DNA of 64,000 nt from Ktedonobacteria bacterium brp13 (GCA_015099395.1 AP024096.1:1302001-1366000); one strand, 5' to 3'; positions 1 to 9,793 are shown, numbered from the stretch's first letter. A program made the numbers and translations. Notes: generated by a model not told the origin, from the sequence alone.

Positions 1-1
1 A

Positions 2-2845
2 CTGGTCTATGAGACACGTGAAGCTACATTCCGTGAGCGAAATGAAGCTGGTCAACCTATTAATAATACGCTTGCCATCGGTTCTCTTGGTGGAGCGACC
101 CTTGATAATGAAGAAAACTATCTGATTACCAAGCTTTTCCACGCGTTAGGCATGGTGGCGATCGAGAACCAGGCTCGTATATGACACAGCGCTTCTGTGC
201 CGGGTCTCGGCGCAAGCTTTGGTCGTGGTGCTGCTAATACCTTTCTTCAGGACTTAGCCAATAGCGACTGCATTTTGATTGCCGGCAGCAACTTTGCCGA
301 ATGTCATCCTGTTGGTTTTCGCTGGGTCATGGCTGCAAAAGAGCGTGGCGCAACGATCATTCATGTTGATCCTCACTTCTCTCGTACCTCACAGATGTCT
401 GATATCTATGCTCCCATTCGTGTTGGTACAGATATCGTTTTTCTCGGTGCCATCATCAATTATATTCTGCAAAATGATCTGTACTTCAAGGAGTATGTGC
501 AGGCATATACCAACGCGTCCTATCTTGTACGTGCTGATTTCAAGGATACAGAAGACCTGGCAGGGGTGTTCTCTGGACTCGATGCAGATGGGAAAGAGTA
601 CGATATTGCCACCTGGCAGTATAAGCTCACAGAAAAAGGTGAATCGCGCCAACCGACCGATGAACCTGCGTGTAAAAAGAGTGCTCCTGGGAAAAAAGGG
701 GCACAGGGAGAACAGGCGACACCAGAGGGCGAGGAAGGACAGGGAAGCTATCCACAGGCTCACCCCAGTCAGATCGAGAAAGATGAAACGCTGCAGGACC
801 CGCAGTGTGTCTTGCAGATTTTGAAACGGCACTATTCTCGCTACACTCCTGAGATGGTTGAGCAGGTCTGTGGTATTCCTCAAGGCATGTTCTTGAAGAT
901 TGCTGATACATTAGTGAAGAACTCTGGTCGTGAGCGCACATCCAACATATCCTATGCCGTCGGCTGGACACAGCATACCGTTGGCGTGCAAATTATTCGT
1001 ACCTCTGCTATTCTGCAACTCCTGCTGGGGAACATTGGTCGTCCGGGTGGTGGCATTATGGCATTGCGTGGGCACGCCAATATACAGGGCTCGACAGATA
1101 TCGCAACGCTCTATAATTTATTGCCCGCGTATCTGACGATGCCCAGTGCATTGCGCGAAGAGTTTGACTATCAGCGCTACATGGACAGCAACTATCAGGA
1201 TTCTGGCTGGTGGGTACATTATCCCGAGTACTTCATTAGCCTTATGAAGGCCTGGTATGGTGATGCAGCCACGAAAGAGAATGATTGGGCCTTCAACTAC
1301 CTCCCGAAAACTATTGGCGATCACTCGGATCTGGCGATGTTTGTGGATATGAAAGATGGGAAAATGAAGGGTTTCTTCTCAATGGGACAAAATCCTGCCG
1401 CAGGTGGTGTCAATGCTGGCTTCCACCGTGCCGGTTTAGAGAAGTTGGAGTGGATGGTCGTTCGTGATCTCTATGAAATAGAGACGGCATCCTACTGGAA
1501 ACGCTCGGGCATTGATCCTACCACGATCCCTACGGAAATCTTTTTCTTGCCAGGCGCAGCGCATATCGAGAAAGAGGGCAGCTTCACCAATACCCAACGT
1601 CTGATTCAATATCGTGAACAGGCGATCGATCCACCGGATGATGCGCGCTCCGAAAACTGGTTCTTGACGGAATTGTATATACGTTTGAAGGAGCTTTATC
1701 GGCAGAGCACGAAGGAACGTGATAAGCCCATTCAGGATCTGGTCTGGAATTATCGCCGTGAAGGACCTTTGCAAGAACCTGTTGTTGAGGACATTTTGAA
1801 GGAGATGAATGGCTATACAGTGGCCGATGGGAAGGTCGTTAAAGGCTTTTCGGAGCTGCGCGATGATGGGAGTACCGCCTGTGGTGCCTGGATCTTTAGC
1901 GGCATCATGCCTGAAGAAGGCAAGAATCTGGCGCTGCGACGTGAGGTAGACGACTATCCCAATCTTAACTGGTGCTATACCTGGCCTTCCAATCGTCACA
2001 TCCTGTACAATCGGGCTTCAGCAGATCCCGAGGGCAAGCCATGGTCGGAGCGTAAAAAGTACCTGTGGTGGGACCCTGAATACGCTAATAAAGATAACAC
2101 AAAGGGCCATTGGGTTGGCGTGGATATTCCAGATTTCCCAGAGACAAAGCCGCCAACAGCCAGAGCTGATGTCAACGGGCTAGGACTGGATGCTCATTCT
2201 GGTGCCTCCCCATTTACCATGAATACCGAAGGGGTTGGTCGGCTCTTTGCTCCGAATGGGTTGAAAGACGGGCCTCTCCCTACCCATTACGAGCCGGTAG
2301 AGTCACCTGTCACAAATCTTCTCTATCCTGAACAGGCGATCAACCCGGTTGTGAAGCGCTGGCGTCGACCCGATAATATGGAAAATGGTTCGGCGAATAC
2401 TCAGTATCCTTATGCGATTACCACCTATCGGCTAACCGAACATCATGTGGCTGGCGCTATGTCGCGCTGGGTTCCCTGGCTCTCTGAACTGCAACCGGAT
2501 CTGTTCGCTGAAATTAGCCGGGAGCTAGCAGCAGAAAAGGGTATCAACAATGGTGATTGGATTACCATCTGGACGGTACGCGCTGAGGTGGAGGCAAGGG
2601 CTCTGGTAACAGAGCGCATGCAGCCGCTACGGATCAAAGGCCACACTATCCACCAGATCGGTCTCCCGTTCCATTGGGGCTACAAAGGTGTTGTCACAGG
2701 AGACGTCACCAACGATCTATTGCTATTAGTGGCTGATCCCAATGTCAGCATGCACGATGCTAAATCATTTACCTGCAATATGCGGCCTGGTCGGCGCTCA
2801 CATCAGGGCGAGGATTCGAGCTTTATCGCACGGGAAAATTCATAG
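2..2845 (+). CDS. fdnG: Formate dehydrogenase major subunit, selenoprotein, 5'-truncated by window edge
   Basis: Molybdopterin (MGD) catalytic subunit that oxidises formate to CO2 and passes electrons to the next gene product. The frame is open from base 2 and reads LGMVAIENQARI, then TGA at 182-184, then HSASVPGLGASFGRG. This is the FDH-N active-site context in which TGA encodes selenocysteine. A conventional ORF would start only after the TGA, which would be wrong. 947 residues are visible; the N-terminal Fe-S/Tat part (about 100-150 aa) lies upstream. The segment around residues 220-260 is a charged Lys/Glu/Gly-rich linker not typical of enterobacterial FdnG. The C-terminal MGD-binding domain (HWGYKGVVTGD, NDLLLLVADPNVS) is present. 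The stop TAG is 22 bp before the Fe-S subunit start, so the genes form one operon. Family assignment is secure; the exact substrate is inferred. Confidence 0.93.
191..217 (+). promoter_or_regulatory. SECIS element for UGA(Sec) at 182-184
   Basis: Seen directly: a lower stem GCTT (191-194)/AAGC (214-217), a two-base bulge C195-U196, a 6-bp upper stem GTGCCG (197-202)/CGGCGC (208-213) with one T-G pair, and apical loop GGTCT (203-207). The loop sequence and the 18-nt distance from UGA to the loop match my recollection of the E. coli fdhF SECIS, where SelB contacts the loop GU and a bulged U. It implies that SelA, SelB, SelD and tRNA-Sec are encoded elsewhere in the genome. Confidence 0.88.
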
Positions 2846-2867
2846 TGCAGAGAATGGGAGAACGCTG

Positions 2868-3641
2868 ATGACTCAGATGGGCTTTTTTACTGATACCACG
2901 CTCTGTATCGGCTGTAAAGCTTGTGAGGTGGCATGTAAACAATGGAATCAGCTACCTGCGGACGGCTTTAATTGGTCCGGCAATAGTTACGATAATACAC
3001 TACGGCTTTCTAGCACGACCTGGCGGCATGTTGCCTTTGTTGAGCACTCTCGCCCGGACGACGGCAGCGGTAAACCTGTGAACTGGCTGATGTTCAGTGA
3101 TGTTTGCAAACACTGTACCAATGCTGGTTGTATGGAAGCCTGCCCAACGGGCGCGATTATTCGCAATGAGTTTGGGGATGTCTATGTACAACCAGACATC
3201 TGTAATGGCTGTGGGTACTGTGTCCCTTCGTGCCCCTTTGGGGTGATAGAAAAGAATGATGACATTGGGACAGCCTCCAAATGTACCCTTTGTTATGACC
3301 GGCAGAAGATGGGAGAGGAACCAGCCTGTGCCAAGGCTTGTCCAACGAACTCTATCCAATTTGGCAATCTCGATGAACTCAGGACAAGAGCAAGGCAGCG
3401 GGTCGGTACACTGCATGAGCGCGGCGAAACGGCTGCGTATCTCTATGGCGTCGATGAAGATACCAGTGTCGGCGACCTGCATGCCTTCTCTCTGCTGATG
3501 GATCGGCCATCTGTCTATAATCTGCCCGAAAAGCCCAAACTCCCACAGGACCACATTGTGCCTGCATTTGTAGCCAGCCTGATTGCTGCATCATTTTTGA
3601 CGCTTACTACTGCATTGTCATTACGAGGGAGAAAGCTATGA
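2868..3641 (+). CDS. Formate dehydrogenase 4Fe-4S (beta) subunit
   Basis: Electron-transfer subunit that carries electrons from the formate dehydrogenase catalytic subunit toward the membrane anchor. About 257 aa with four ferredoxin-type cysteine clusters: CIGCKACEVAC near residue 13, CKHCTNAGCMEACP, CNGCGYCVPSCP, and CTLC...CAKACP. The C-terminus has one hydrophobic segment (VPAFVASLIAASFLTL) as in FdnH-type membrane-attached subunits. I chose ATG 2868 because GGGAG sits 7 nt upstream; a longer in-frame opening begins inside the preceding gene but in a different frame from it. The stop overlaps the next start (ATGA), indicating translational coupling. Confidence 0.93.
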   Translation: MTQMGFFTDTTLCIGCKACEVACKQWNQLPADGFNWSGNSYDNTLRLSSTTWRHVAFVEHSRPDDGSGKPVNWLMFSDVCKHCTNAGCMEACPTGAIIRNEFGDVYVQPDICNGCGYCVPSCPFGVIEKNDDIGTASKCTLCYDRQKMGEEPACAKACPTNSIQFGNLDELRTRARQRVGTLHERGETAAYLYGVDEDTSVGDLHAFSLLMDRPSVYNLPEKPKLPQDHIVPAFVASLIAASFLTLTTALSLRGRKL

Positions 3642-4717
3642 GCAACGACGATCACGGCAACATCAAAAGACTCGGCGATACCTCTACTGTCGTCAGAACG
3701 GATCTGGGCGGTGCGACCAGCGGTCGCGCCGAAGATTGGGTGGGGAAGGCGCGCACTTACTATAATGTTCCCCTCATCAAGAAAGCACACTGGTCGTGGC
3801 AGATTGTCCTCTACTTCTTTCTTGGTGGGATGGCTGGTGGCTCGTATCTCGTGGCGACGCTGGCTCATCTTTTCGGCTCTCGTCATGATCAGTCGGTAAT
3901 CAGAACCGGGCGCTACGTCTCCTTTGTTTGTCTGCTCGCCAGTCCCGTCCTTTTGATCTGGGATCTGGGCCGACCAGAACGTTTTCTGCATATGTTACGC
4001 GTCTTCAAATTACGTTCTACTATGTCTCTTGGTACCTGGGGATTGTCGACCTTTGGTCTCTTCTGTGTCCTGAGTGCGGCCCATCAGATGGCGCATGATG
4101 GTGTCTTGAACTGGTTTCCGCTCCTATCACGGATCATGAAAGCGTTACCCATAAAAATCATAGAGATCGTTGGGAGCTTTTTTGGTATGTTTGTGGCTTC
4201 CTATACCGGCGTCTTACTTGCGACCACTGCTGTACCATTATGGTCACGGGCACGCTATATCTTAGGACCACTTTTCCTTACATCAGGCCTCTCCAGTGCT
4301 CTTGCCTGCCTGTCATTTATTCTGTCGCCAGGCCGCCAGAACCAGAATGCATTGGATCGTTTAGAGCGTGCCGAGCTCATTGGACTCATGACCGAACTGG
4401 GTTTGATCTCCTCGCTGCCCTCTCAATTAGGACCACTGGCCCGACCGCTCTTTAGAGGTCGGATCGGCCTGCTATTCAGTATAGGTACGCTGGGGGCGGG
4501 GATAGAACTTCCGTTATTGCTACGGCTTGTCTGGAAACTGACACGCAAGCCCATGCCCCGCCTTTTAAATGCAAGTGTCTCACTCATGGTACTCGTAGGT
4601 GGCTTGATCCTTCGTTACGTATGGATTGCTGCCGGTCGTGTTTCAGCCGATGATCCTCGTGCAACGCACTATTACAATGCCCTGGAGCGGCATAAGACTG
4701 ACTATGAGTTCGATTAG
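3638..4717 (+). CDS. nrfD: NrfD-family membrane anchor subunit
   Basis: Polytopic membrane protein (359 aa) of the NrfD/PsrC family, expected to pass electrons from the Fe-S subunit to the quinone pool. Conserved family start HWSWQIVLYFFLGGMAGGSY lies near residue 50, followed by about eight hydrophobic segments. An approximately 45-residue soluble N-terminus precedes the first helix. It overlaps the Fe-S subunit by 4 bp, so the trio is a FDH with an NrfD-type anchor rather than a cytochrome b (FdnI) anchor. The gene ends 31 bp before a convergent gene. Confidence 0.88.
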   Translation: MSNDDHGNIKRLGDTSTVVRTDLGGATSGRAEDWVGKARTYYNVPLIKKAHWSWQIVLYFFLGGMAGGSYLVATLAHLFGSRHDQSVIRTGRYVSFVCLLASPVLLIWDLGRPERFLHMLRVFKLRSTMSLGTWGLSTFGLFCVLSAAHQMAHDGVLNWFPLLSRIMKALPIKIIEIVGSFFGMFVASYTGVLLATTAVPLWSRARYILGPLFLTSGLSSALACLSFILSPGRQNQNALDRLERAELIGLMTELGLISSLPSQLGPLARPLFRGRIGLLFSIGTLGAGIELPLLLRLVWKLTRKPMPRLLNASVSLMVLVGGLILRYVWIAAGRVSADDPRATHYYNALERHKTDYEFD

Positions 4718-4748
4718 GTTTCATCGTTTGCTGCATCTGAACACGATC

Positions 4749-6431
4749 TTAGTCGGTAGATGAAAGCGGCGAGACAGCATTGTCAGGAGGAGCGACACTG
4801 TCGAGTACGGTCTCACTTTTTAAGGTCTCACTTTTTAAGGTACGATGCCAACAATGGTGACATGTATTGGTGACAGTGTCATCTTTCGTCTGCTTGTCCT
4901 CGTCTGCTGCTGGCGACTGTATCGAGAGGTAATAGTTTTCGGAGGTAAGGCAACGTCCTGTTGTAAGGTCAAATTGCCATCCGTGTAGAGTGCATGTGAG
5001 AACGTTCCCCTCAATAATTCCGAAGCGTGAGAGATCGCCCTTCATGTGTGGGCAGTACCTTTGCATCCGATGCCCCTGGCTCTCCCACATAATCTGTTTT
5101 GCCAGGCTTTTTTCTGCGTAGTAGCGTTCAACATATTGGATGCGCTCAGGCGAGAGACTTTTGAAGAAGGTATACACGTACTCGTTATAGGCACCTTTCC
5201 TCTGCGCTTTAAAGCGACACGACAGAAACACGTGGTTCACCCAATCTTCTACCCGATGGAGAATGCAGTACTCGACCAGGGCCGGTGCAATCTGGAAGAC
5301 GAAATCGCACTCCTGTTGTTGCCATTCAGAGACGCGGCGTTGATGGAAGTCAAGCAGGATTTTATGCTTCTCGCAGTCAAGCAAGACGCGTCCATTGACG
5401 CCTGCACTGAGCAGGTTAGCCTGCTGTAGCAACGGATCAAACCAGTCAATGAGCGAGGAGAGAATATCGACCTTCCCAACCGGCCAGGATTGCTTTTCTG
5501 CATCGATGCGTGCTTGCATACGAGTCTTATAGTCTTCGAGATACGCTCGCTTCTGTGTGAAGATCTCCTGCCCCTGTATGTTTGGGGGCGTGTACACGCT
5601 ATATTTATCGTGCTCAATGCTGAGCACACTACCCGGCAGCAGTATCTCGCCATTGTTCAATCCGTGTGCCTGCATGTACTCTACAAAAACGCTCTGATCG
5701 GGGAACGTATTGGTCTTGTTGCGGTCGAAATCGTTGAATTGAAAGAGCTCATCGTCAAGAAAGCAGGCAGGTCCAGCGGTAGGAAAGACCGCCGAGGCTC
5801 CAATGTGTTGAATGTACTGCAGGGCACGTGCCATCTCGTTCTCGCGTTTTTTTGCCCCCAGTACCAGCTGCATCTCTGGCGGGTATTGATACGTCATCGG
5901 ATACCAGAGTGCTCCTGAAAATTGTACAAAGTGAGCATCAAAAGGACCATGTGCAATGATGCGTTCGATATCTACCGGACGCGAGTCATTCTGATTGAAG
6001 ATGCGTGTGACTCCATCATCTACTGTCAGACCGGAGTCTCCAATCGGACCATCTGTCGGTGCGACCAGTGAGATGATCGAGACTGTAAGCCCGTTCAACG
6101 CCAGTGCCTCTCCGTTTTTTGTCGCAATGAAGTGCGTAAAACCGCACTCACGTAGGGCACGCTCTAACAGGTTGAGTGGATAATCTGGGAGCAAAACAAT
6201 AGCGTCTTTGGAGACATGTTCTCGTAAAAACGCAGCATCAAAATGGTCCTGATGGAGATGAGAGATATAGAGATATGTAGGATGTGCGATAGTGCTAATG
6301 TCTATCTCTTCATTACTTGGAAAAGGGAACCACGATGCAAAGTAGGCTGGATTGAACCAGGGATCACAGAGGATCGATCCGTATTGTGTTTCAATAAACA
6401 TCCCTGCATGTCCAAGAAAGGTGATTTTCAT
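4749..6431 (-). CDS. Metallo-beta-lactamase fold / Rieske 2Fe-2S fusion protein
   Basis: A 560-aa two-module protein. The N-terminal MBL fold shows the metal motif HLHQDH (His58, His60, Asp62, His63). Near the C-terminus a Rieske motif is present: C460-P-H462 and C480-T-L-H483-G-W. CMP-Neu5Ac hydroxylase also joins Rieske and MBL modules but in the opposite order; no sialic acid genes are nearby, so I do not transfer that function. An oxygenase or hydroxylase role is inference. Just downstream of the Rieske part is a CHHCWH cluster and a five-residue duplication (LKSET twice), encoded by a 15-bp tandem repeat at 4810-4839. The start is supported by GGAGC 6 nt before ATG. Confidence 0.75.
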   Translation of the reverse strand: MKITFLGHAGMFIETQYGSILCDPWFNPAYFASWFPFPSNEEIDISTIAHPTYLYISHLHQDHFDAAFLREHVSKDAIVLLPDYPLNLLERALRECGFTHFIATKNGEALALNGLTVSIISLVAPTDGPIGDSGLTVDDGVTRIFNQNDSRPVDIERIIAHGPFDAHFVQFSGALWYPMTYQYPPEMQLVLGAKKRENEMARALQYIQHIGASAVFPTAGPACFLDDELFQFNDFDRNKTNTFPDQSVFVEYMQAHGLNNGEILLPGSVLSIEHDKYSVYTPPNIQGQEIFTQKRAYLEDYKTRMQARIDAEKQSWPVGKVDILSSLIDWFDPLLQQANLLSAGVNGRVLLDCEKHKILLDFHQRRVSEWQQQECDFVFQIAPALVEYCILHRVEDWVNHVFLSCRFKAQRKGAYNEYVYTFFKSLSPERIQYVERYYAEKSLAKQIMWESQGHRMQRYCPHMKGDLSRFGIIEGNVLTCTLHGWQFDLTTGRCLTSENYYLSIQSPAADEDKQTKDDTVTNTCHHCWHRTLKSETLKSETVLDSVAPPDNAVSPLSSTD

Positions 6432-6828
6432 GCTTTGCTCCTATACGGATAGAGATGAGACAATATACGGATTAGAAATCTTATCCATTCCATAAAAATT
6501 ATAAATAAAAGTAAAACGAAATGCATCAGTCAAAAGTATGATATCCATATTTAGAGAAAAGATATGAGACAGGCAATATTTGCGATAAAGTAGATAAGAA
6601 GTTCATTACTGTCTAATGGCTCTTTTTATCAACGATGGCAGGGAGATTGACAAAAGCCGGTATGCATCCTGCTCGGTAGGATGAGCAATCCCTGTCATAG
6701 CTACCTGCTGACTTCGCTGTCTTGTACACTCCTGGCTGACTTTGCTAACAAATAGCTGCGTGTGCTAGCGTGCATACTGAATGGCAGTAGCTCTAAATCT
6801 CGCAAGTGTATCGTCAGGGGAGGAAGTT
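6432..6828. other. Divergent intergenic region
   Basis: About 400 bp between the divergent MBL-Rieske and isochorismatase genes. The left half is AT-rich and likely carries the promoters. A small hairpin CATCCT (6665-6670)/AGGATG (6678-6683) lies in the leader of the isochorismatase gene. No ORF I can support. Confidence 0.4.
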
Positions 6829-7494
6829 ATGGCTCAGCAGATGTCCTTCAACAAAAATGACTCGGCAGTAGTGTTCATTGATCCTCAGAATGACGTTTTG
6901 AGTGAGCATGGTCTTGGATGGGATCTGGTCAAGGACAATGTTAAAGAAAATAAGACCATTGAGAACATGGAGCGCATCTTTAAGACAGGCAAGGCGGGAG
7001 GCTTTGAATTTTTTATCTCTCCTCACTATTTTTATCCTATAGACTACGGGTGGAAATTCAACGGTCCCCTTGAGACCATTGAACGTGACACGAAGATGTT
7101 TGCTCGCCGAGGAATTTTGAACCTGGAGGGTTTATCTGGCTCTGGCGCTGACTGGCTTGAGCGTTTCAAACCGTACATCGAGGATGGCAAAACCATTACA
7201 GCCAGCCCTCACAGAGTCTGGGGACCGCAAACGAACGATCTCGTTCTGCAATTGCGTAAACGCCGCATCAACAGGATTATCCTCGGAGGCATGCTGGCAA
7301 ACATATGTGTCGAATCGCATCTGCGCGAACTACTTGAGCAAGGTTTCGAGGTAGCCGTTGTAAAAGACGCGACCGCTGGTCCCCGGCATCCCGAATGGGG
7401 TGATGGCTATAAAGCCGCGCTCATTAACTACAATTTTCTCGCCCATGCGGTTCTATCAACCGACGAGGTCATAAAGGCCATGCAGGCCACATAA
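6829..7494 (+). CDS. Isochorismatase-family cysteine hydrolase
   Basis: 221-aa alpha/beta hydrolase of the isochorismatase/nicotinamidase superfamily. The catalytic triad region is recognisable: Asp in AVVFIDPQND near residue 18 and the nucleophile Cys in GGMLANICVESHL near residue 160. Substrate cannot be set from sequence; N-carbamoyl or amide compounds are as likely as isochorismate, and no siderophore genes are near. ATG 6829 was preferred to ATG 6781 because of the strong AGGGGAGGA at 6816-6824. The last ~20 bp of this gene recur at 11917, forming the left edge of a duplicated segment. Confidence 0.82.
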   Translation: MAQQMSFNKNDSAVVFIDPQNDVLSEHGLGWDLVKDNVKENKTIENMERIFKTGKAGGFEFFISPHYFYPIDYGWKFNGPLETIERDTKMFARRGILNLEGLSGSGADWLERFKPYIEDGKTITASPHRVWGPQTNDLVLQLRKRRINRIILGGMLANICVESHLRELLEQGFEVAVVKDATAGPRHPEWGDGYKAALINYNFLAHAVLSTDEVIKAMQAT

Positions 7495-8258
7495 GGCTTC
7501 TACCAATAAAGTAGTTGCACAATCTCAGAAGGGTAGGACAGGCTATCTGATCGAAAAAGGATAACTGACCTGAGCGGAGCTAAGGCTGGGGACGCTCGAA
7601 ATCATATGTTGTATAAAGATGCTCTTTCCAGTGCGGCCATAGAGCTTTAATAGCTGCTATAAGCCATTCTCCTGTTACTGTGAGCAAACTTTCATGCGAT
7701 GCGTAGATAAGCCAATCCATGCTCTCTGACGTCCAGTACCCTTCTGTTCCATCATAATAAAGATTGATCAACTCGGTATCCATCTCATATCCTGACGCAT
7801 GCCCTTCACGTAATTCCCATACGCGTGTAATTCCATGAGTCTTAAGAATCCTTTTCAGCACATCAGAGGGGATCTCGTGATAAAACCATGCGTCTTCAAA
7901 GGCCAACACAGTCAGAGGCATATCCGAACCAGTCATTGGATACCAGCCATTCCCATTCGTGTCCCAGTGCTCCTGTATTTGTTTCCATAACTCCTGGATC
8001 TCATCTTGCTCATACGGTGTAGGTGTAGTCTCCATGTCTCTATCTTTCGTTCTAATGGATTTTTTATTGTTCTTCGGGTAATGGTGGACGTACATGAGGT
8101 AACGAGTGTTCATCGCAAGCTCCGATGCGCCGATAGTTATCCCGTGCTTGAACTAAGCTAATATGATTGGGACCAAATGGACGATTTACCGCTGCATCTG
8201 CGTCATCTTGCCCATCGTCCTCCCAAAAGCAAACTGGACAGATATCAAATCCGCCTCT
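7476..8258. repeat. Direct repeat copy 1 (~783 bp)
   Basis: Same sequence and orientation as 11917-12708, roughly 95-97% identical over the coding part by eye. It starts in the last codons of the isochorismatase gene (ggccatgcaggc) and ends at ccgcctct inside the CPCC gene, where the two copies diverge abruptly. Copy 1 lacks 12 bp present in copy 2 (near 8010). The two copies bracket 3.66 kb of unrelated DNA. Confidence 0.85.
7580..8113 (-). CDS. Conserved hypothetical protein, intact copy, partner of CPCC gene
   Basis: 177-aa soluble acidic protein with no family I can name; features include WYPMTGSDMPL, a VWELREGHASGYEMDTEL block and a Trp-rich C-terminus. The start is taken at 8113, where GGAG lies 7 nt upstream in the coding sense; this start overlaps the end of the CPCC frame, so the pair is likely co-translated. 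An internal ATG (8035) is an alternative. A paralogue at 12020-12563 is truncated by a nonsense codon, so this copy is the complete one. Pairing with a small CPCC protein recalls toxin-immunity neighbourhoods, but that is only a suggestion. Confidence 0.6.
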   Translation of the reverse strand: MNTRYLMYVHHYPKNNKKSIRTKDRDMETTPTPYEQDEIQELWKQIQEHWDTNGNGWYPMTGSDMPLTVLAFEDAWFYHEIPSDVLKRILKTHGITRVWELREGHASGYEMDTELINLYYDGTEGYWTSESMDWLIYASHESLLTVTGEWLIAAIKALWPHWKEHLYTTYDFERPQP

Positions 8259-8267
8259 AAAATCCAA
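8064..8267 (-). pseudogene. CPCC-family protein gene, 5'-truncated copy
   Basis: Encodes the C-terminal half (GGFDICPVCFWEDDGQDD... to PPLPEEQ) of the protein found complete at 12514-12864. Homology stops at 8258; the missing part holds the CPCC cysteine cluster. The apparent start codon at 8267 lies in foreign sequence and has no convincing ribosome site. Truncation is best explained by the event that inserted the DNA between the two repeats. Confidence 0.75.
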
Positions 8268-8319
8268 TGTGCCGATCTACGAATGAAGCATGTTCTGTAT
8301 CAAAATGCCACATTGTCGG

Positions 8320-8357
8320 TAAAATAACACGATCCTCATTTCGCTCGTGTTATTTTA
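8320..8357. terminator. 13-bp perfect hairpin in the divergent spacer
   Basis: TAAAATAACACGA (8320-8332) pairs with TCGTGTTATTTTA (8345-8357) around a 12-nt loop. It lies just outside the repeat breakpoint and 100 bp upstream of the ferritin-like gene, with no gene ending here. It may be a terminator left from a lost gene or part of an insertion boundary. Confidence 0.5.
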
Positions 8358-8456
8358 TCTTATTGTGCTGTCTAGTTTCTTGGTACACCATTTATAATAA
8401 GAGAAGAGAGAATATTTTGTGAAATACACAAAATAAAATATCTAAAGGATAATAAC

Positions 8457-9578
8457 ATGGAAAAGATAACAAAACAGTTGGGAAATGCTGCTAGCCGTCG
8501 TTCCTTTCTGCGGAAGGGACTCGCGGTAGGAGGAGCAGGAGCCATCGGTGTTGGGCTGTTGGCCAATGGGTTACCAGCGTTTGCCCATGAAGGAAATGGT
8601 CGCCTTACAAAAGGAGACGCGGCCATTCTCAGGTTCCTGGCTGCGCTCGAAACCCTCGAAAGCGATCTGTGGCTACAATACAACGAACTCGGAGGAATTC
8701 ACCCGGACCCCGAAAACGAATTTCCACAGGGGAGCGGGAATCCAGCATATACTGCCGCCCTTGTAAAGCTGGACTCGGACATGCCCCAGTATATCCATGA
8801 CAATACTGATGATGAGTTCAGCCATTTCGAGTTCATCAACGCGTATCTGGTTTCGAAGGGCGCAGAGCCAGTCGATCTGGAGAAGTTTCGCACTTTGAAG
8901 GGCAGTCAAGCGACAGGTGCAGATAAGAACACGCTCCGGCTCACCAACCTCATGCAGCTCGCAGTGGACACCAGTTATTGGACTCGCTATCGTAGTGACT
9001 CGAAGAACCCCGATTTGGACCCCGAATTCGAGTTCCCGCAAGCAGTCCAGGGCTTGGATACAGGGCAGCATCCAGCCATTCCCAGAACCGATGCCGACAC
9101 CACCGACGCTAACCAAATTCAAGCGATTGCCAACACGGCGGCATTCCATTTTGGGTTTATCGAGCAAGGTGGCACCAGCCTCTACCCTGCGCTAGCTCAG
9201 AGGGTCCACAATGTGGAAGTGTTGCGCATCCTGCTCAGTATCGGCCCATCTGAGACAATGCACTTTCAGGTTTGGCATGACAAAGCAGGCAACGCGGTGT
9301 CTCCACCCCTGGCTCCTCTGACCTTTGGTACGTTGACGTTTCGGGACCTCACTTCTGCCGGGCCGGACTTCCAGCCTAACCTGATCATGCCCGAGCCAAC
9401 CTTCTTCCTCAGCCGAACGTTCCCGAAGGTTTCGATCATTCGCCCAACCGAGACAAAGGGAGCTGCAAAGGGCGCGGTCACGGCTTTGACTAATGACGGG
9501 CTTTTCATTGGCCAATCGAAGGACTTTTTTAAATTTCTAAACAATCTGGCAGATGAGGCAGATGAGGCCCGCAGATGA
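8457..9578 (+). CDS. Tat-exported ferritin-like domain protein
   Basis: 373-aa protein with a twin-arginine leader (SRRSFLRKGLAVGGAGAIGVG) cut near PAFA-HEG, so it is probably exported folded. The mature part begins with a four-helix ferritin-like region (AAILRFLAALETLESDLWLQY; DEFSHFEFINAYL; a TAAFHFGFIEQ...ETMHFQ segment) carrying Glu/His residues that could bind iron or manganese. This matches the ferritin-like (PF13668-type) exported family whose function is unknown. Start ATG follows AAAGGA. It lies inside the DNA bracketed by the direct repeats; base composition is close to that of the host. Confidence 0.75.
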   Translation: MEKITKQLGNAASRRSFLRKGLAVGGAGAIGVGLLANGLPAFAHEGNGRLTKGDAAILRFLAALETLESDLWLQYNELGGIHPDPENEFPQGSGNPAYTAALVKLDSDMPQYIHDNTDDEFSHFEFINAYLVSKGAEPVDLEKFRTLKGSQATGADKNTLRLTNLMQLAVDTSYWTRYRSDSKNPDLDPEFEFPQAVQGLDTGQHPAIPRTDADTTDANQIQAIANTAAFHFGFIEQGGTSLYPALAQRVHNVEVLRILLSIGPSETMHFQVWHDKAGNAVSPPLAPLTFGTLTFRDLTSAGPDFQPNLIMPEPTFFLSRTFPKVSIIRPTETKGAAKGAVTALTNDGLFIGQSKDFFKFLNNLADEADEARR

Positions 9579-9643
9579 TGCCCAGCGCTGGCGTAAGTAA
9601 CGAGAGATCCAGTCATTGGCTTACGGACGAACCAATGCTGTTG

Positions 9644-9748
9644 GAGCAGAGCATTACCTCTGCTCTCTCATCCTACACCAAACGCATGAGAAGGCCAGGC
9701 AGGGCAGCAGCCTCCCTCCTCTCTCTTTGACACTTTTTTGAGGAGGGA
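9644..9748 (+). terminator. Terminators after ferritin-like gene
   Basis: Two hairpins follow the stop codon: GAGCAGAG (9644-9651)/CTCTGCTC (9658-9665), and TCCCTCCTC (9713-9721)/GAGGAGGGA (9740-9748). Either could end transcription; neither has a long U-tract. Confidence 0.45.
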
Positions 9749-9793
9749 AAACAGACCAGTCAACCAGCCAATGTTGTAAATTAGCTCGCTTCG

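Noticed and set aside
197..2845. Complete 882-aa ORF starting at GTG/ATG-like codon 197
   Set aside because: The frame continues upstream through TGA 182-184, and the homologous protein runs across it; the true gene is a selenoprotein that starts before the window.
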